64,000 nucleotides of DNA from Sphingobium soli. GTDB taxonomy: Bacteria > Pseudomonadota > Alphaproteobacteria > Sphingomonadales > Sphingomonadaceae. Where the stretch lies: NCBI RefSeq assembly GCF_020782245.1, contig NZ_JAJGNP010000007.1, positions 62,001-126,000 on the forward strand, read 5' to 3'. Made by a program: the position numbers and the translations under genes. The stretch's first letter is position 1, and every line of letters starts with the position of its first letter. Of the stretch, positions 6,658 through 14,370 are shown piece by piece. The notes beneath the pieces are model-generated. The model ran no database searches and was not told the DNA's origin. It saw nothing but the letters and a program-made list of their open reading frames with translations.

Positions 6658-8994
6658 CTATGGCTTAGGCAGGGCATAGGCGATCAACGCGTCGCTCGCA
6701 CCTGACAGCATGGCGCCGTGTCCGCCCGCTGCGATGACCACGAACTGTCGCCCGCTGGCATTTGACCAGTAGGTGGTGGGGGAGGCGTTGCCACCCGCCG
6801 GCAAGCGCGCCTTCCACAGCAGCCGCCCGGTGGTGGTTTCATAGGCGCGGAACATATGCTCCTGGGTCGCGCCGATGAAGGTGAGGCCGCTCGCGGTCGC
6901 GACCGATCCGCCGATATTGGGCACGCCCATGGGGATGGGCACGAAGGTCGGCAGGGCCAGCGGGCCACTGTCGCGGGAGGTGCCGAACAGTCGGCTCCAC
7001 ACCAGCTTCCCTGTTTTCAGGTCGACCGCGTTGATGCGGCCATAGGGGGGCTGCTGGCACGGAATGGCGAGCGGCGAGAGGAACGGCGCGATATGGGCGG
7101 CATAGGCGACGCCCATCTGGGCGACGGGGCCGCCGACATCGCTCATATGGGCGGCGGTCATCGGCCTGATGCCCTGCCGGTCCGCAACGGCGCGAGGGAT
7201 CAGGCGGTTATAATTGCCGACCTGATTGTTGTTGACGATCATCAGGCCGCGCCCGGGATCGACCGATACGCCTCCCCAGTCGATGCCGCCCAGATAGCCG
7301 GGCCAGGTGAGGGTTGGATGTTCGGTCGACAGCGGGGTCATGTCCCCGTCGAAACGGGCCTGGCGGAAGCGGATGCGGCACATCGCCTGGTCGATCGGCG
7401 TCAGGCCCCACATTCCCTTTTCCGTAGGGCGCGGACCGCCGAAACTGGGCATGCCAACCGAATAGGGCTGGGTTTTGGAAAGGCGTTCGCCCGGAACGGC
7501 GCCCTGCGGGACGGGGCGTTCCTCCACCGGCAGAATGGGCTTGCCAGTCGCCCGGTCGAGGAAGAAAATTTCTCCACGCTTGGTCGGCTGGAGCAGGCCG
7601 CGCACGCCGCCGGGCAGGTCGACCAGCGTGGGCTGGGCGGGCACGTCATAGTCCCACAGGTCATGATGGGTCGTCTGGAAGGACCAGCGCACCGACCCGT
7701 TCTCCGCATCGAGCGCCAGCACGGCGCTGGAATAGCGATCGTCGTTCGCGGTCCGATGTCCGCCGAAATAATCCGGCGTAGCGTTTCCTGTCGGCACATA
7801 GACGAGGCCCAGCCTGTCGTCCGAACTCATCGGCGCCCAGCTATTGGGGGTGCCCGGCGTAAAGACGCCGCCGGGCGGCGGCAGGCCGTGATCGTCGGGC
7901 CGACCGATGTCGAAGGCCCAGGAAAATTTACCCGTGACGGCATCGAACGCCCGGATCACGCCGGAAGGCTCCCTGATTTTCTGACCGTCCATCACCCAGC
8001 CGCCCAGAACCAGGCGGCCGCGAACGAGGGTGGGGGGCGAGGTCACGAAATAATAGCCCTTGTCGACCGTGCCCAGTCCCGCTTTCAGATCGACCTGGCC
8101 GCTCTTACCGAAGCTGGGGCATAGCCCGCCGGAGGCGGCGTCGAGCGCGATCAGCCGCGCGTCGAGCGTCGCGGTGTAGATGCGTTCAGCGCAATAGCCA
8201 TGGGCTTGCGGGACGCGGTAATAGGTGACGCCGCGGCAGACGAGACCATAGACGCCGGCGAGATCGGTCTTGGGTTGGTGCCGCCATAATTGCCGGCCCG
8301 TTTCGGGATCGAGCGCGATCACATCATTATTGCCCGCGCACAGGAAAAGGCGGTTGCCCACCTTCAGGGGGTTGACCTGAAAGGCAGTGCCCTGCTTGCC
8401 GTCTGTCAGCTTGCCGGTGTGGTAGGTCCATGCCCTTTCGAGATTGCCGACATTCGCGGGCGTGATCTGGGCCAATGGCGAGTAGCGCGACCCGCCCCGG
8501 TCGTTGCCATAGGCGACCCAGTCGCCGTCGGCCGGGCTTGCCGGTCCCGCTCCCCAGCGCGCGCTGGCAGCTGGGGACGAACGATCCGCCCAGAAAGCGC
8601 TGCCGATCCCACCCATGAAGAGCAGGAGAAGAGCCGGCCACAGGACGCGGCCGCCGGGCAGGGGGCGGCCAAGACCGACATGCTGCCGATAAAAGGGCGT
8701 GAGCATGTACAGGCCCATGGCGACGGGCATGGCCAAGCGAGGCGCCAGCGCCCAGCCGTCCAGTCCGACTTCCCAGAGCGACCAACCCAGATTGGCGACG
8801 AGAAAGGCCCAATAGAGGGTGATCGAGAGCGGCGAACGGCGCCAGCCGAGAAACGCGGTGACCGTCATGACGAGGCCGGACACGCAATACCAGATCGACC
8901 CGCCGAGCAGCGCGAGCTGGCCGCCCAGCCAGAGCAGCGACAGACCTGCGAGTAGCAGAAGCAGAACGAACAGCATGTTCAGAAAGCGGCGCAT
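6658..8994 (-). CDS. Membrane-bound PQQ-dependent dehydrogenase (glucose/quinate/shikimate type)
   Basis: 778 residues, the usual size. Residues 1-140 hold about four to five hydrophobic helices (FVLLLLLAGLSLLWLGG, a second near 30-48, others near 58-70, 88-98 and 120-134). A long periplasmic beta-propeller follows, with NDRGGSRYSPLAQIT, an aspartate-rich GNNDVIALDPETG repeat, WGGVSVDP and repeated W-docking segments. The family oxidises polyols, cyclic alcohols or aldoses in the periplasm and passes electrons to ubiquinone. GGGGGAG precedes the ATG. It lies 39 bp downstream of the NTF2-like gene at 9034 in the same operon. The substrate here may be a cyclic alcohol of the pathway rather than glucose (inference). 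No PQQ synthesis genes are visible. Confidence 0.9.
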   Translation of the reverse strand: MRRFLNMLFVLLLLLAGLSLLWLGGQLALLGGSIWYCVSGLVMTVTAFLGWRRSPLSITLYWAFLVANLGWSLWEVGLDGWALAPRLAMPVAMGLYMLTPFYRQHVGLGRPLPGGRVLWPALLLLFMGGIGSAFWADRSSPAASARWGAGPASPADGDWVAYGNDRGGSRYSPLAQITPANVGNLERAWTYHTGKLTDGKQGTAFQVNPLKVGNRLFLCAGNNDVIALDPETGRQLWRHQPKTDLAGVYGLVCRGVTYYRVPQAHGYCAERIYTATLDARLIALDAASGGLCPSFGKSGQVDLKAGLGTVDKGYYFVTSPPTLVRGRLVLGGWVMDGQKIREPSGVIRAFDAVTGKFSWAFDIGRPDDHGLPPPGGVFTPGTPNSWAPMSSDDRLGLVYVPTGNATPDYFGGHRTANDDRYSSAVLALDAENGSVRWSFQTTHHDLWDYDVPAQPTLVDLPGGVRGLLQPTKRGEIFFLDRATGKPILPVEERPVPQGAVPGERLSKTQPYSVGMPSFGGPRPTEKGMWGLTPIDQAMCRIRFRQARFDGDMTPLSTEHPTLTWPGYLGGIDWGGVSVDPGRGLMIVNNNQVGNYNRLIPRAVADRQGIRPMTAAHMSDVGGPVAQMGVAYAAHIAPFLSPLAIPCQQPPYGRINAVDLKTGKLVWSRLFGTSRDSGPLALPTFVPIPMGVPNIGGSVATASGLTFIGATQEHMFRAYETTTGRLLWKARLPAGGNASPTTYWSNASGRQFVVIAAGGHGAMLSGASDALIAYALPKP

Positions 8995-9033
8995 CGAGCT
9001 CCCCCTCGAAATCCGGAAAGGCGTGGCAGGAAT

Positions 9034-9489
9034 TCAGGCGGGCAATTGGGCCGCCAGCCAGTCCGGCACATTCATCCGATAGCATTTCTGTTCGTAGAGG
9101 CGGCTGATCTTCCAGCCCTGCGCGGTGCGGACGAAGTCGTGATGATACCAAAGGCCGAAGACCAAAGTATCGGTCGTTTCGCCATTGCTGACCGTCATCG
9201 GATTGTAGCAGGCGGTTTTGGTCTGCGCCCGGTCGCCCGCGATTTGATATTGGGTGGTGGACACAGCATGTTGAAAGGCGAGAATTGGCGTCAGACTTGC
9301 CGAGAGAAATGCCTTGATGTCCGCAAGGCTTCCGACGACGCCCACCATTTCGGAATAGTCGATCACCGCGTCATCGGTAAAATAGCGGTCCAGCGTGTCC
9401 CAGTCGCGCGTATCCACCGCATAGCAATAGCCTACGATCAGGTCCTGAATTTCGAACCGGTCCGACATCTCCTGCAGGGTCAGTGTCAT
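9034..9489 (-). CDS. SnoaL/NTF2-like protein
   Basis: 151 residues with YCYAVDTRDWDTLDRYFTDDAVIDYS near the N-terminus and WYHHDFVRTAQGWKISRLYEQ at the C-terminus, the standard SnoaL-like layout. The first gene of the operon that continues into the PQQ dehydrogenase. Divergent from the NTF2-like gene at 9652, with which it shares only the fold, not the sequence. The function is unknown. Confidence 0.78.
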   Translation of the reverse strand: MTLTLQEMSDRFEIQDLIVGYCYAVDTRDWDTLDRYFTDDAVIDYSEMVGVVGSLADIKAFLSASLTPILAFQHAVSTTQYQIAGDRAQTKTACYNPMTVSNGETTDTLVFGLWYHHDFVRTAQGWKISRLYEQKCYRMNVPDWLAAQLPA

Positions 9490-9511
9490 GGCCTCTCCTC
9501 CGTCTCACGTC

Positions 9512-9523
9512 ATTCTATAGAAT
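9512..9523. promoter_or_regulatory. 12-bp palindrome ATTCTATAGAAT in divergent promoter region
   Basis: A perfect palindrome 23 bp upstream of the ATG at 9489 and inside the 162-bp divergent region. It could be a regulator site or contain a -10 element. The shortness of the match makes this tentative. Confidence 0.3.
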
Positions 9524-9553
9524 CGCTGCTTGCACAGGGGAGGAGGTTCGCCG

Positions 9554-9569
9554 CCTTCCATTAGGTAGG
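9554..9569 (+). promoter_or_regulatory. CCTNYC-N4-GRNAGG repeat, upstream of NTF2-like gene
   Basis: CCTTCC-atta-GGTAGG. The centre is about 90 bp upstream of the ATG at 9652. It could also serve the divergent NTF2/PQQ operon (72 bp from 9489). The paralogue of the 9652 product, at 52514, lies in an operon headed by the strongest repeat of the series. Confidence 0.5.
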
Positions 9570-9651
9570 TGCCGAGTGCGGTGGCTAAGGGGAAGAAACC
9601 ACAGCCCTCGGGATCGATCCCGCGGACCGTTTTTTGATCAAGGAGACTATT

Positions 9652-10176
9652 ATGGGCCTCGCCCCCTTCACGGAAGCCGATTTCGTCCTGTCCAAGGAGA
9701 AGCGGGCAGACATCACAGCCGGGCTGACCGAGCGGCAGGCGTTCATGGTCAATCACTGGATGGACCTGCATGAGGTCATCAATCGCGGCGATTGGGATGG
9801 AATGGACGCATTTTTCAATACCGACACGATGACCTACGACAACCCGAACCGACCCGACCTTGGCACCTATCATGTGTGGAAGACCTCGCCGCAGGGTCTC
9901 TACAAGACCTTCCCGCCCAGCATCTATCGCACGCTGAAGGCGTGGGGACGCGGCGAGGACGAGATCTGCGTGCTGTGCCATCATCATGGCAAGCATACCG
10001 GCGGCCCCTATATGGGCGTCCAGCCCACCGGGAACGACCTCAACGTCCTGTGGTTCTCGTGGCTGCGTTTCCGGGGCGACAAGATCGATCACATCTATTC
10101 GATCTCCGACGTGCTGACGATGCTGAAGGATCTGGAAGTCATCGACGTTCCCCAGCCCGTCGACCCCTATAAGTGA
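9652..10176 (+). CDS. SnoaL/NTF2-like protein, paralogue of the protein at 52514-53017
   Basis: 174 residues from the ATG at 9652, preceded by AAGGAG; a TTG 18 bp upstream is less likely. It shares long near-identical blocks with the 52514 product: NPNRPDLGTY, WKTSP, LYKTF, GGPYMGVQPTGN, ISDVLTMLKD and the last residues VPQPVDPYK. The family resembles ester-cyclase-like SnoaL proteins. Conservation of surface-type loops in two copies suggests a specific shared ligand. Both copies sit behind the shared inverted repeat. The function is unknown. Confidence 0.82.
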   Translation: MGLAPFTEADFVLSKEKRADITAGLTERQAFMVNHWMDLHEVINRGDWDGMDAFFNTDTMTYDNPNRPDLGTYHVWKTSPQGLYKTFPPSIYRTLKAWGRGEDEICVLCHHHGKHTGGPYMGVQPTGNDLNVLWFSWLRFRGDKIDHIYSISDVLTMLKDLEVIDVPQPVDPYK

Positions 10177-10183
10177 TCGACAG

Positions 10184-10218
10184 GCCGAACCGGCGCGGCG
10201 AGGGCGCGCCGGTTCGGC
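10184..10218 (+). terminator. Strong stem-loop between NTF2-like and hydrolase genes
   Basis: A perfect 14-bp stem (GCCGAACCGGCGCG with its complement) and a 7-nt loop begin 8 bp after the NTF2-like stop. No T-run follows, so it may attenuate rather than end transcription, or protect the 3' end of the upstream message. Confidence 0.6.
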
Positions 10219-10249
10219 AAAGGAGGACGTCGGTGTTTGGCATGCAAGG

Positions 10250-11320
10250 ATGCGCAAGGGCATGAAGCGCTCGGTCGAACTGAAGATCGATGTCAGCGAG
10301 GCGGCAGCCCTGGGCATGAACGCCCATGTGGCGATCACGGTTCATCTTCCGGATATGACGGCACTGGCCAATCCCACGACCGTCTGCTTCGCTTTCCCCG
10401 GCGGTGGCTATTGCCGGCGCTATTACAGCTTCGACATGCCGGATGGATCGGGCGGCGGGGAGGCGGGTTTCCATTGCGATCGCGGGTGGATTTTCATCGC
10501 CTGCGATCATCTGGGATTTGGCGAGTCCACTATCCCGGAAGGCAATGCCCTCAATCTCGATAATGTGGCGGCGGCCAATGACGCGATGGTGCGCCAGGTC
10601 ATGGCCCGGCTGGAAGCGGGCACGCTCGTCGATGGACTGGACCCGATCGTCGACGCCACATGCCTTGGCATCGGCCAGTCGATGGGCGGATGCTTCACGG
10701 TTGTCGCGCAGGGCAATCACCAGACATTCCACGGCATCGGCGTGCTGGGCTATAGCGGCGTCCATACTGTCGTGCCGACCCGGCCGGGACAGCCGCCCGC
10801 CGCGTGGCCCTGGATTTCGCGCCGTTCGTCGCTCGATGCGCCGCATGTGCTGAATGCGGCGGCGCTGGCGCAGGCGCCGGGCGTGACGCTGGGCGACGCC
10901 GAAGCGCTCCAGGCGGCGGCAAGGGCAGGCGAGCATCCTTTCCAATGGTCCTTCCATCATGATGACGAGCCTGCGGACATCGTCACGCTCGACATGATGG
11001 CGTCGGCAGGGCTGGTCGATCCGCTGCCCGAATGGCGTTCGGCGACCACGCCGCCCTGCGGCGTATATATGGTCGCGCCGGGCGCGGTGGCGCTCGAAGC
11101 AGCGGTCGTACGCGTCCCCGTGCTGATCGCGATGGGCGAGCGCGACGTTGTCCCCGATCCCTTGGGCGAACCCCGGGCCTATAAGAGCGCGGAAGACATC
11201 CAGCTCTTCATATGCCCCCGCATGGCGCACATGCATAATTTCGCGCCGACCCGCGTCCGCTTCTGGGAGCGCATTCACAATTGGGGTGATGGCGTCGCGG
11301 CGCAGCGGCGGCAGGGTTGA
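10250..11320 (+). CDS. Alpha/beta-fold hydrolase
   Basis: 356 residues. The nucleophile elbow G-Q-S-M-G lies near residue 145, the acid is probably in MGERDVVPDP near 305 and the histidine in MAHMHNF near 328, giving a serine hydrolase triad. AFPGGGYCRRYY supplies an oxyanion-hole type GGG. It likely cleaves an ester, thioester or C-C bond. The start is uncertain: ATG 10250 and ATG 10262 are both in frame and neither has a strong ribosome site; the nearby AGGAGG (10221) is too far from either. It follows the NTF2-like gene across a strong hairpin. Confidence 0.8.
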   Translation: MRKGMKRSVELKIDVSEAAALGMNAHVAITVHLPDMTALANPTTVCFAFPGGGYCRRYYSFDMPDGSGGGEAGFHCDRGWIFIACDHLGFGESTIPEGNALNLDNVAAANDAMVRQVMARLEAGTLVDGLDPIVDATCLGIGQSMGGCFTVVAQGNHQTFHGIGVLGYSGVHTVVPTRPGQPPAAWPWISRRSSLDAPHVLNAAALAQAPGVTLGDAEALQAAARAGEHPFQWSFHHDDEPADIVTLDMMASAGLVDPLPEWRSATTPPCGVYMVAPGAVALEAAVVRVPVLIAMGERDVVPDPLGEPRAYKSAEDIQLFICPRMAHMHNFAPTRVRFWERIHNWGDGVAAQRRQG

Positions 11321-11335
11321 GCGCAGCCGCCGATT

Positions 11336-12091
11336 TCAGAGGCTGAAGCCGCCATCGACGATCAGGGTCTGGCCGGTCATATATTGCGCCTTGGCCGAAG
11401 CCAGGAAGGCCACGGCCTCGGCAATATCCTCCCCGCTGCCGAAGCGTTGCAGGGCAATGCGTTTGCGCTGCGTTTCCCAGATTTCCGGCGAATAAAGCGA
11501 CGTGAGGAACTCGGCGCCAAGCCCGGCGTCGATGATTCCCGGAGCGACCATGTTCGCCCTGATGCCATAACGGCCTTCCTCCTTGGCGATGGCGCGGCCC
11601 AACGCCTCCATTCCGGCCTTGGGCACGGAGGACAGGGCGTCGCCGGGGGGGAAGCAGTAATTCGCGACCGAAACGACGGTGACGAAATTGCCGAAGCCCT
11701 GGGCGCGGAAATATGGCAGGGTGGCGGACACGATACGGGTGAAGCCGACCAGTTCGATCTCGATGACTTCACGCCATTGCTCCTCGCAGATCTGGCTGAC
11801 GAAGGGCTGGGCTATATCGACCCCGCTGGCGAAGATCATCGTGCCGATGGCGCCGAATTGCTCGACCGTATCGCGGATGCCGGTCTCTATCGAAGCGCGA
11901 TCGGAAAGGTCGCAGGGGACGGACAGCGTCTCGCAAGAACCGTTTGGCAGGGACGCTGCGACCGCCGACGCCTTTTCACGGCTGGACCGATAGCCGATGG
12001 CGAGTTGATCCCATTCGGTCGACAGGCGTCTGCAGATCGCGCTGCCAAGGCCGCCGGTTCCGCCGACGACGAAGGCCGCGCCTTTCGTCAT
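11336..12091 (-). CDS. SDR-like protein lacking the catalytic tyrosine
   Basis: 251 residues with SDR architecture: a GGTGGLG nucleotide loop near residue 10, a D-L-S acidic stretch, VVSVAN for the catalytic serine, and MVAPGIID and VDGGFSL at the end. The Y-x3-K motif is replaced by S-S-V-P-K, so the general-acid tyrosine is missing although the lysine is kept. NNAG is also altered (FASGV). It may be a divergent reductase with another acid, or a non-reductase SDR. It overlaps the upstream hydrolase by 4 bp (ATGA) at the end of a long minus-strand operon. Confidence 0.8.
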   Translation of the reverse strand: MTKGAAFVVGGTGGLGSAICRRLSTEWDQLAIGYRSSREKASAVAASLPNGSCETLSVPCDLSDRASIETGIRDTVEQFGAIGTMIFASGVDIAQPFVSQICEEQWREVIEIELVGFTRIVSATLPYFRAQGFGNFVTVVSVANYCFPPGDALSSVPKAGMEALGRAIAKEEGRYGIRANMVAPGIIDAGLGAEFLTSLYSPEIWETQRKRIALQRFGSGEDIAEAVAFLASAKAQYMTGQTLIVDGGFSL

Positions 12092-12942
12092 AGCGGCAGA
12101 TGAAGTGCGAGGTGGTGGAGCAGGCGATCGGCAAAGGCGTCGTTGCGGTCGCCGGTGAACATATGGCCGACGCCGTGGGCGATCTCGACCTCCAGTTGCG
12201 GGGTGAGCGAACGAAATTGCCGGACGCTTTCGTCCGAGACAATCTCGCTCAGTTCAGCTTTCACGAGGACGAGGGGCGATTGCGCGCGGCGCGCTGCGAT
12301 GATGAGCGCTTCCCCTTCCGAAGGGGGATGCAGAAATTCCGGCGCCGTCGTGCGGGGATCCCAGTGCCAGAACAGGCGTCCATCCGCTTCGCGCATCGAT
12401 TTGGCGAGACCTGACACGTCAGGCAGGCGGGGCTGGCCAAGATGGGTGTGGAGGACGTCGGCCGCTTCCTCCAGCGATGCAAAACCGGAGTCGCTGGCGC
12501 GAAAGAAGCCACGAATGTCATCCACGCCGTCGTCGACCATATAGGGCGCGACGTCGGCGAGCATGATAAGGCGCACCAGATCGGCACGGCGCGACCCACC
12601 GACCAGCGCGGATTGGCCACCGCGCGAGGCCCCCACCAGCGCGATCGGCCTGTCGAAGGCCTGGATGATGGACTCGACATCGCGACCATAGGCTTCCAGC
12701 AGATAGTCGCCGTCGGCGGCCCATCCGCTGTCGCCGTGGCCGCGCAGATCGAAGGTCAGCCCGTAATAGCCCGCCTGCGCCACCCGCCTGGCAGACCCGG
12801 CCCAGGATCGGCGGCTCTGGCCGCCGCCATGGAAGAAGCAGACGGGCGGCGCGGCAGGGTCGCCATAGGCGTCCGCAACCATCTCCAGCCCGTCACCCGG
12901 CACGCTTATCCGCGTGGGAACAGTCATGCCGGGCGCCTGCAT
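12088..12942 (-). CDS. Alpha/beta-fold hydrolase
   Basis: 284 residues. HGGGQSRRSW forms the oxyanion loop, G-A-S-R-G-G near residue 105 carries the nucleophile, and H-G-V-G-H-M near 258 the histidine. It resembles meta-cleavage-product hydrolases and epoxide-hydrolase-like enzymes, but the substrate cannot be assigned. The ATG at 12942 overlaps the stop of the VOC gene (TAATG); a second ATG at 12927 gives MTVPTRI and is the alternative start. It lies in the same operon as the acyl-CoA dehydrogenase and hydratase subunits. Confidence 0.83.
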   Translation of the reverse strand: MQAPGMTVPTRISVPGDGLEMVADAYGDPAAPPVCFFHGGGQSRRSWAGSARRVAQAGYYGLTFDLRGHGDSGWAADGDYLLEAYGRDVESIIQAFDRPIALVGASRGGQSALVGGSRRADLVRLIMLADVAPYMVDDGVDDIRGFFRASDSGFASLEEAADVLHTHLGQPRLPDVSGLAKSMREADGRLFWHWDPRTTAPEFLHPPSEGEALIIAARRAQSPLVLVKAELSEIVSDESVRQFRSLTPQLEVEIAHGVGHMFTGDRNDAFADRLLHHLALHLPL

Positions 12943-13496
12943 TACTCAGCGGCGACCGGCGGAACGATTTCCGCGAATGACGGATGCTCGCCGGGACCCT
13001 TATAGGCGAATTTGCCGGGTGCATGGTGCCACTTGCCGTCGTTACGGCTCTCATAGGGCGAAGCGACCTCGATCAGCGCGCCGTGCGTGCTCTTGTGGCC
13101 GACCCAGCTCCATTTCTGCCAGGTCATGTCCGGATCGTTGAAGGTCTGGCCGCCGCCGGGCAGGTGCAGCCCTTCCGCCTTCAGCTTTTCCATCGCGCCC
13201 GGCACGTCGTCGGTCGCGTAGCAGAGGTGATGGACATGCTCGCCCACTTTCTCGAGGCGATCGCCCATGGGGGTGCCAGGGGCCGGTTGAATGAACTGGA
13301 TTTCCGTGCCGCCATTGTTGACGAAGGTCGCCCACTTCATACCGGCGTCGTCGCCGCTGGAAAATTCATCATATTTGACGAGGCGCTCTTCCAGCGACGC
13401 AGGATCGAGCACGCGCAGGATCTTGGTCCAATCCTCGATAGCCTTGTCCAGATCGCGCACGACCATGCACACATGGGCAAAAGGTCCGCTAGGCAT
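12942..13496 (-). CDS. VOC-family (glyoxalase/methylmalonyl-CoA epimerase-like) protein
   Basis: 184 residues, two beta-alpha-beta3 modules. FAHVCMVVRDLDKAIEDW opens the first; EHVHHLCYATDDV opens the second. Histidines H8 and those in HVHH, plus E65 (TEIQFIQ) and ALIEV, are possible metal ligands. The closest visible relatives are epimerase-like or glyoxalase-like proteins. It is placed 20 bp downstream of the MaoC gene and overlaps the hydrolase start. The role could be isomerisation of a CoA ester or a ring intermediate. Confidence 0.78.
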   Translation of the reverse strand: MPSGPFAHVCMVVRDLDKAIEDWTKILRVLDPASLEERLVKYDEFSSGDDAGMKWATFVNNGGTEIQFIQPAPGTPMGDRLEKVGEHVHHLCYATDDVPGAMEKLKAEGLHLPGGGQTFNDPDMTWQKWSWVGHKSTHGALIEVASPYESRNDGKWHHAPGKFAYKGPGEHPSFAEIVPPVAAE

Positions 13497-13516
13497 TGAT
13501 ATTCTCCTCTGATCTT

Positions 13517-13906
13517 TTAAATTTCCACCGTCGCCGTGCCCGAATTGACCGTGCCGCGGCCATCGACATCCAGCGAGAATTCGCAGGTCACCGTATCGCC
13601 TTCGATCGCCGCGATCCTGCCCGTCACCACCGCTCGGTCGCCGCCATAGACATTGTCCAGAAAGCGCGAATCCATCGATTTGATCCGCCCGCCCGGGAAG
13701 GCGCGCATCAGCATGTTCATCATATAGGCGACGTTGATCGGACCCTGGTTGATGACCCGGTCACCCAGACCCTTGGCCTTCACCACCTCGACATCGAGAT
13801 GGATGGGATTGGGATCGGCGAGGAACCCCGCCCACTGCTTCATGGCTTGCGGGCTAACGCTCTCGATCGTGAAGGGCGGCAGCGTGTCTCCGACGGCATG
13901 GCTCAT
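13517..13906 (-). CDS. MaoC-like hot-dog hydratase subunit
   Basis: 129 residues from ATG 13906, which overlaps the stop of the previous gene (ATGA). DPNPIHLDVEVVKAKGLGDRV contains the hydratase-2 catalytic motif D-x-N-P-x-H. A single hot-dog domain this short normally works as a heterodimer. The partner is surely the FAS1-like subunit immediately upstream (13903-14361). The pair resembles two-subunit enoyl-CoA hydratases of steroid side-chain degradation and mycobacterial HadAB. The acyl-CoA dehydrogenase upstream would supply the enoyl-CoA. Confidence 0.86.
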   Translation of the reverse strand: MSHAVGDTLPPFTIESVSPQAMKQWAGFLADPNPIHLDVEVVKAKGLGDRVINQGPINVAYMMNMLMRAFPGGRIKSMDSRFLDNVYGGDRAVVTGRIAAIEGDTVTCEFSLDVDGRGTVNSGTATVEI

Positions 13907-14361
13907 GCGGCGAACTCCTTGCGGGGCAATACCCACACATTATCGGTTTCCAGCACCTGCGTTCCATCAAGCAGGTGCAGGCGGAGGCGATAGGTCAGCA
14001 CGTCCATGACGCCCAGCTTGCGGCTGCGTTTGCGGACCAAGCTGAGTATCTCCCCTGTTACCTTGTAGCTTTCGCCCACCTTCAGCGGCGCATCGAACCG
14101 TACGCCGCTGCTGCCCATCATCGGGCCATCCTCGACATCGAATTCACACGCTTCGCAGACGCCTGCCACCGTCTTGCCCATGGCGACCTGGGTGGCGATA
14201 TAATAGTAGATGGGATGAGCGCTACCGTCGGTGGCTGGTTCGACGCCGGTCGACCGGCACAGGGCGGCATTCTCTTCCGCCGTGATGGTGAAGACCTTGT
14301 CGCCATCGAGCGATGTGCCGGCGGCGTCGGGAGCAGGGGGGAGATCGTCAAGATCGCTCAT
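13903..14361 (-). CDS. FAS1-like dehydratase (N-terminal hot-dog) subunit of a two-part hydratase
   Basis: 152 residues. HPIYYYIATQVAM, GVRFDAPLKVGESYKVTGEI and a C-terminal LLDGTQVLETDNVWVLPR strand fit the non-catalytic or substrate-binding half of two-subunit hydratases. It carries no D-x-N-P-x-H motif. Overlap with the MaoC gene and a 9-bp gap to the acyl-CoA dehydrogenase show a tight operon for one beta-oxidation turn. Confidence 0.82.
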   Translation of the reverse strand: MSDLDDLPPAPDAAGTSLDGDKVFTITAEENAALCRSTGVEPATDGSAHPIYYYIATQVAMGKTVAGVCEACEFDVEDGPMMGSSGVRFDAPLKVGESYKVTGEILSLVRKRSRKLGVMDVLTYRLRLHLLDGTQVLETDNVWVLPRKEFAA

Positions 14362-14370
14362 GGTCTGTCC

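Noticed and set aside
11336..12091. Calling the tyrosine-less SDR a pseudogene
   Set aside because: The frame is intact, of normal length, overlaps its neighbour by 4 bp and keeps normal codon use; only the one catalytic position differs.
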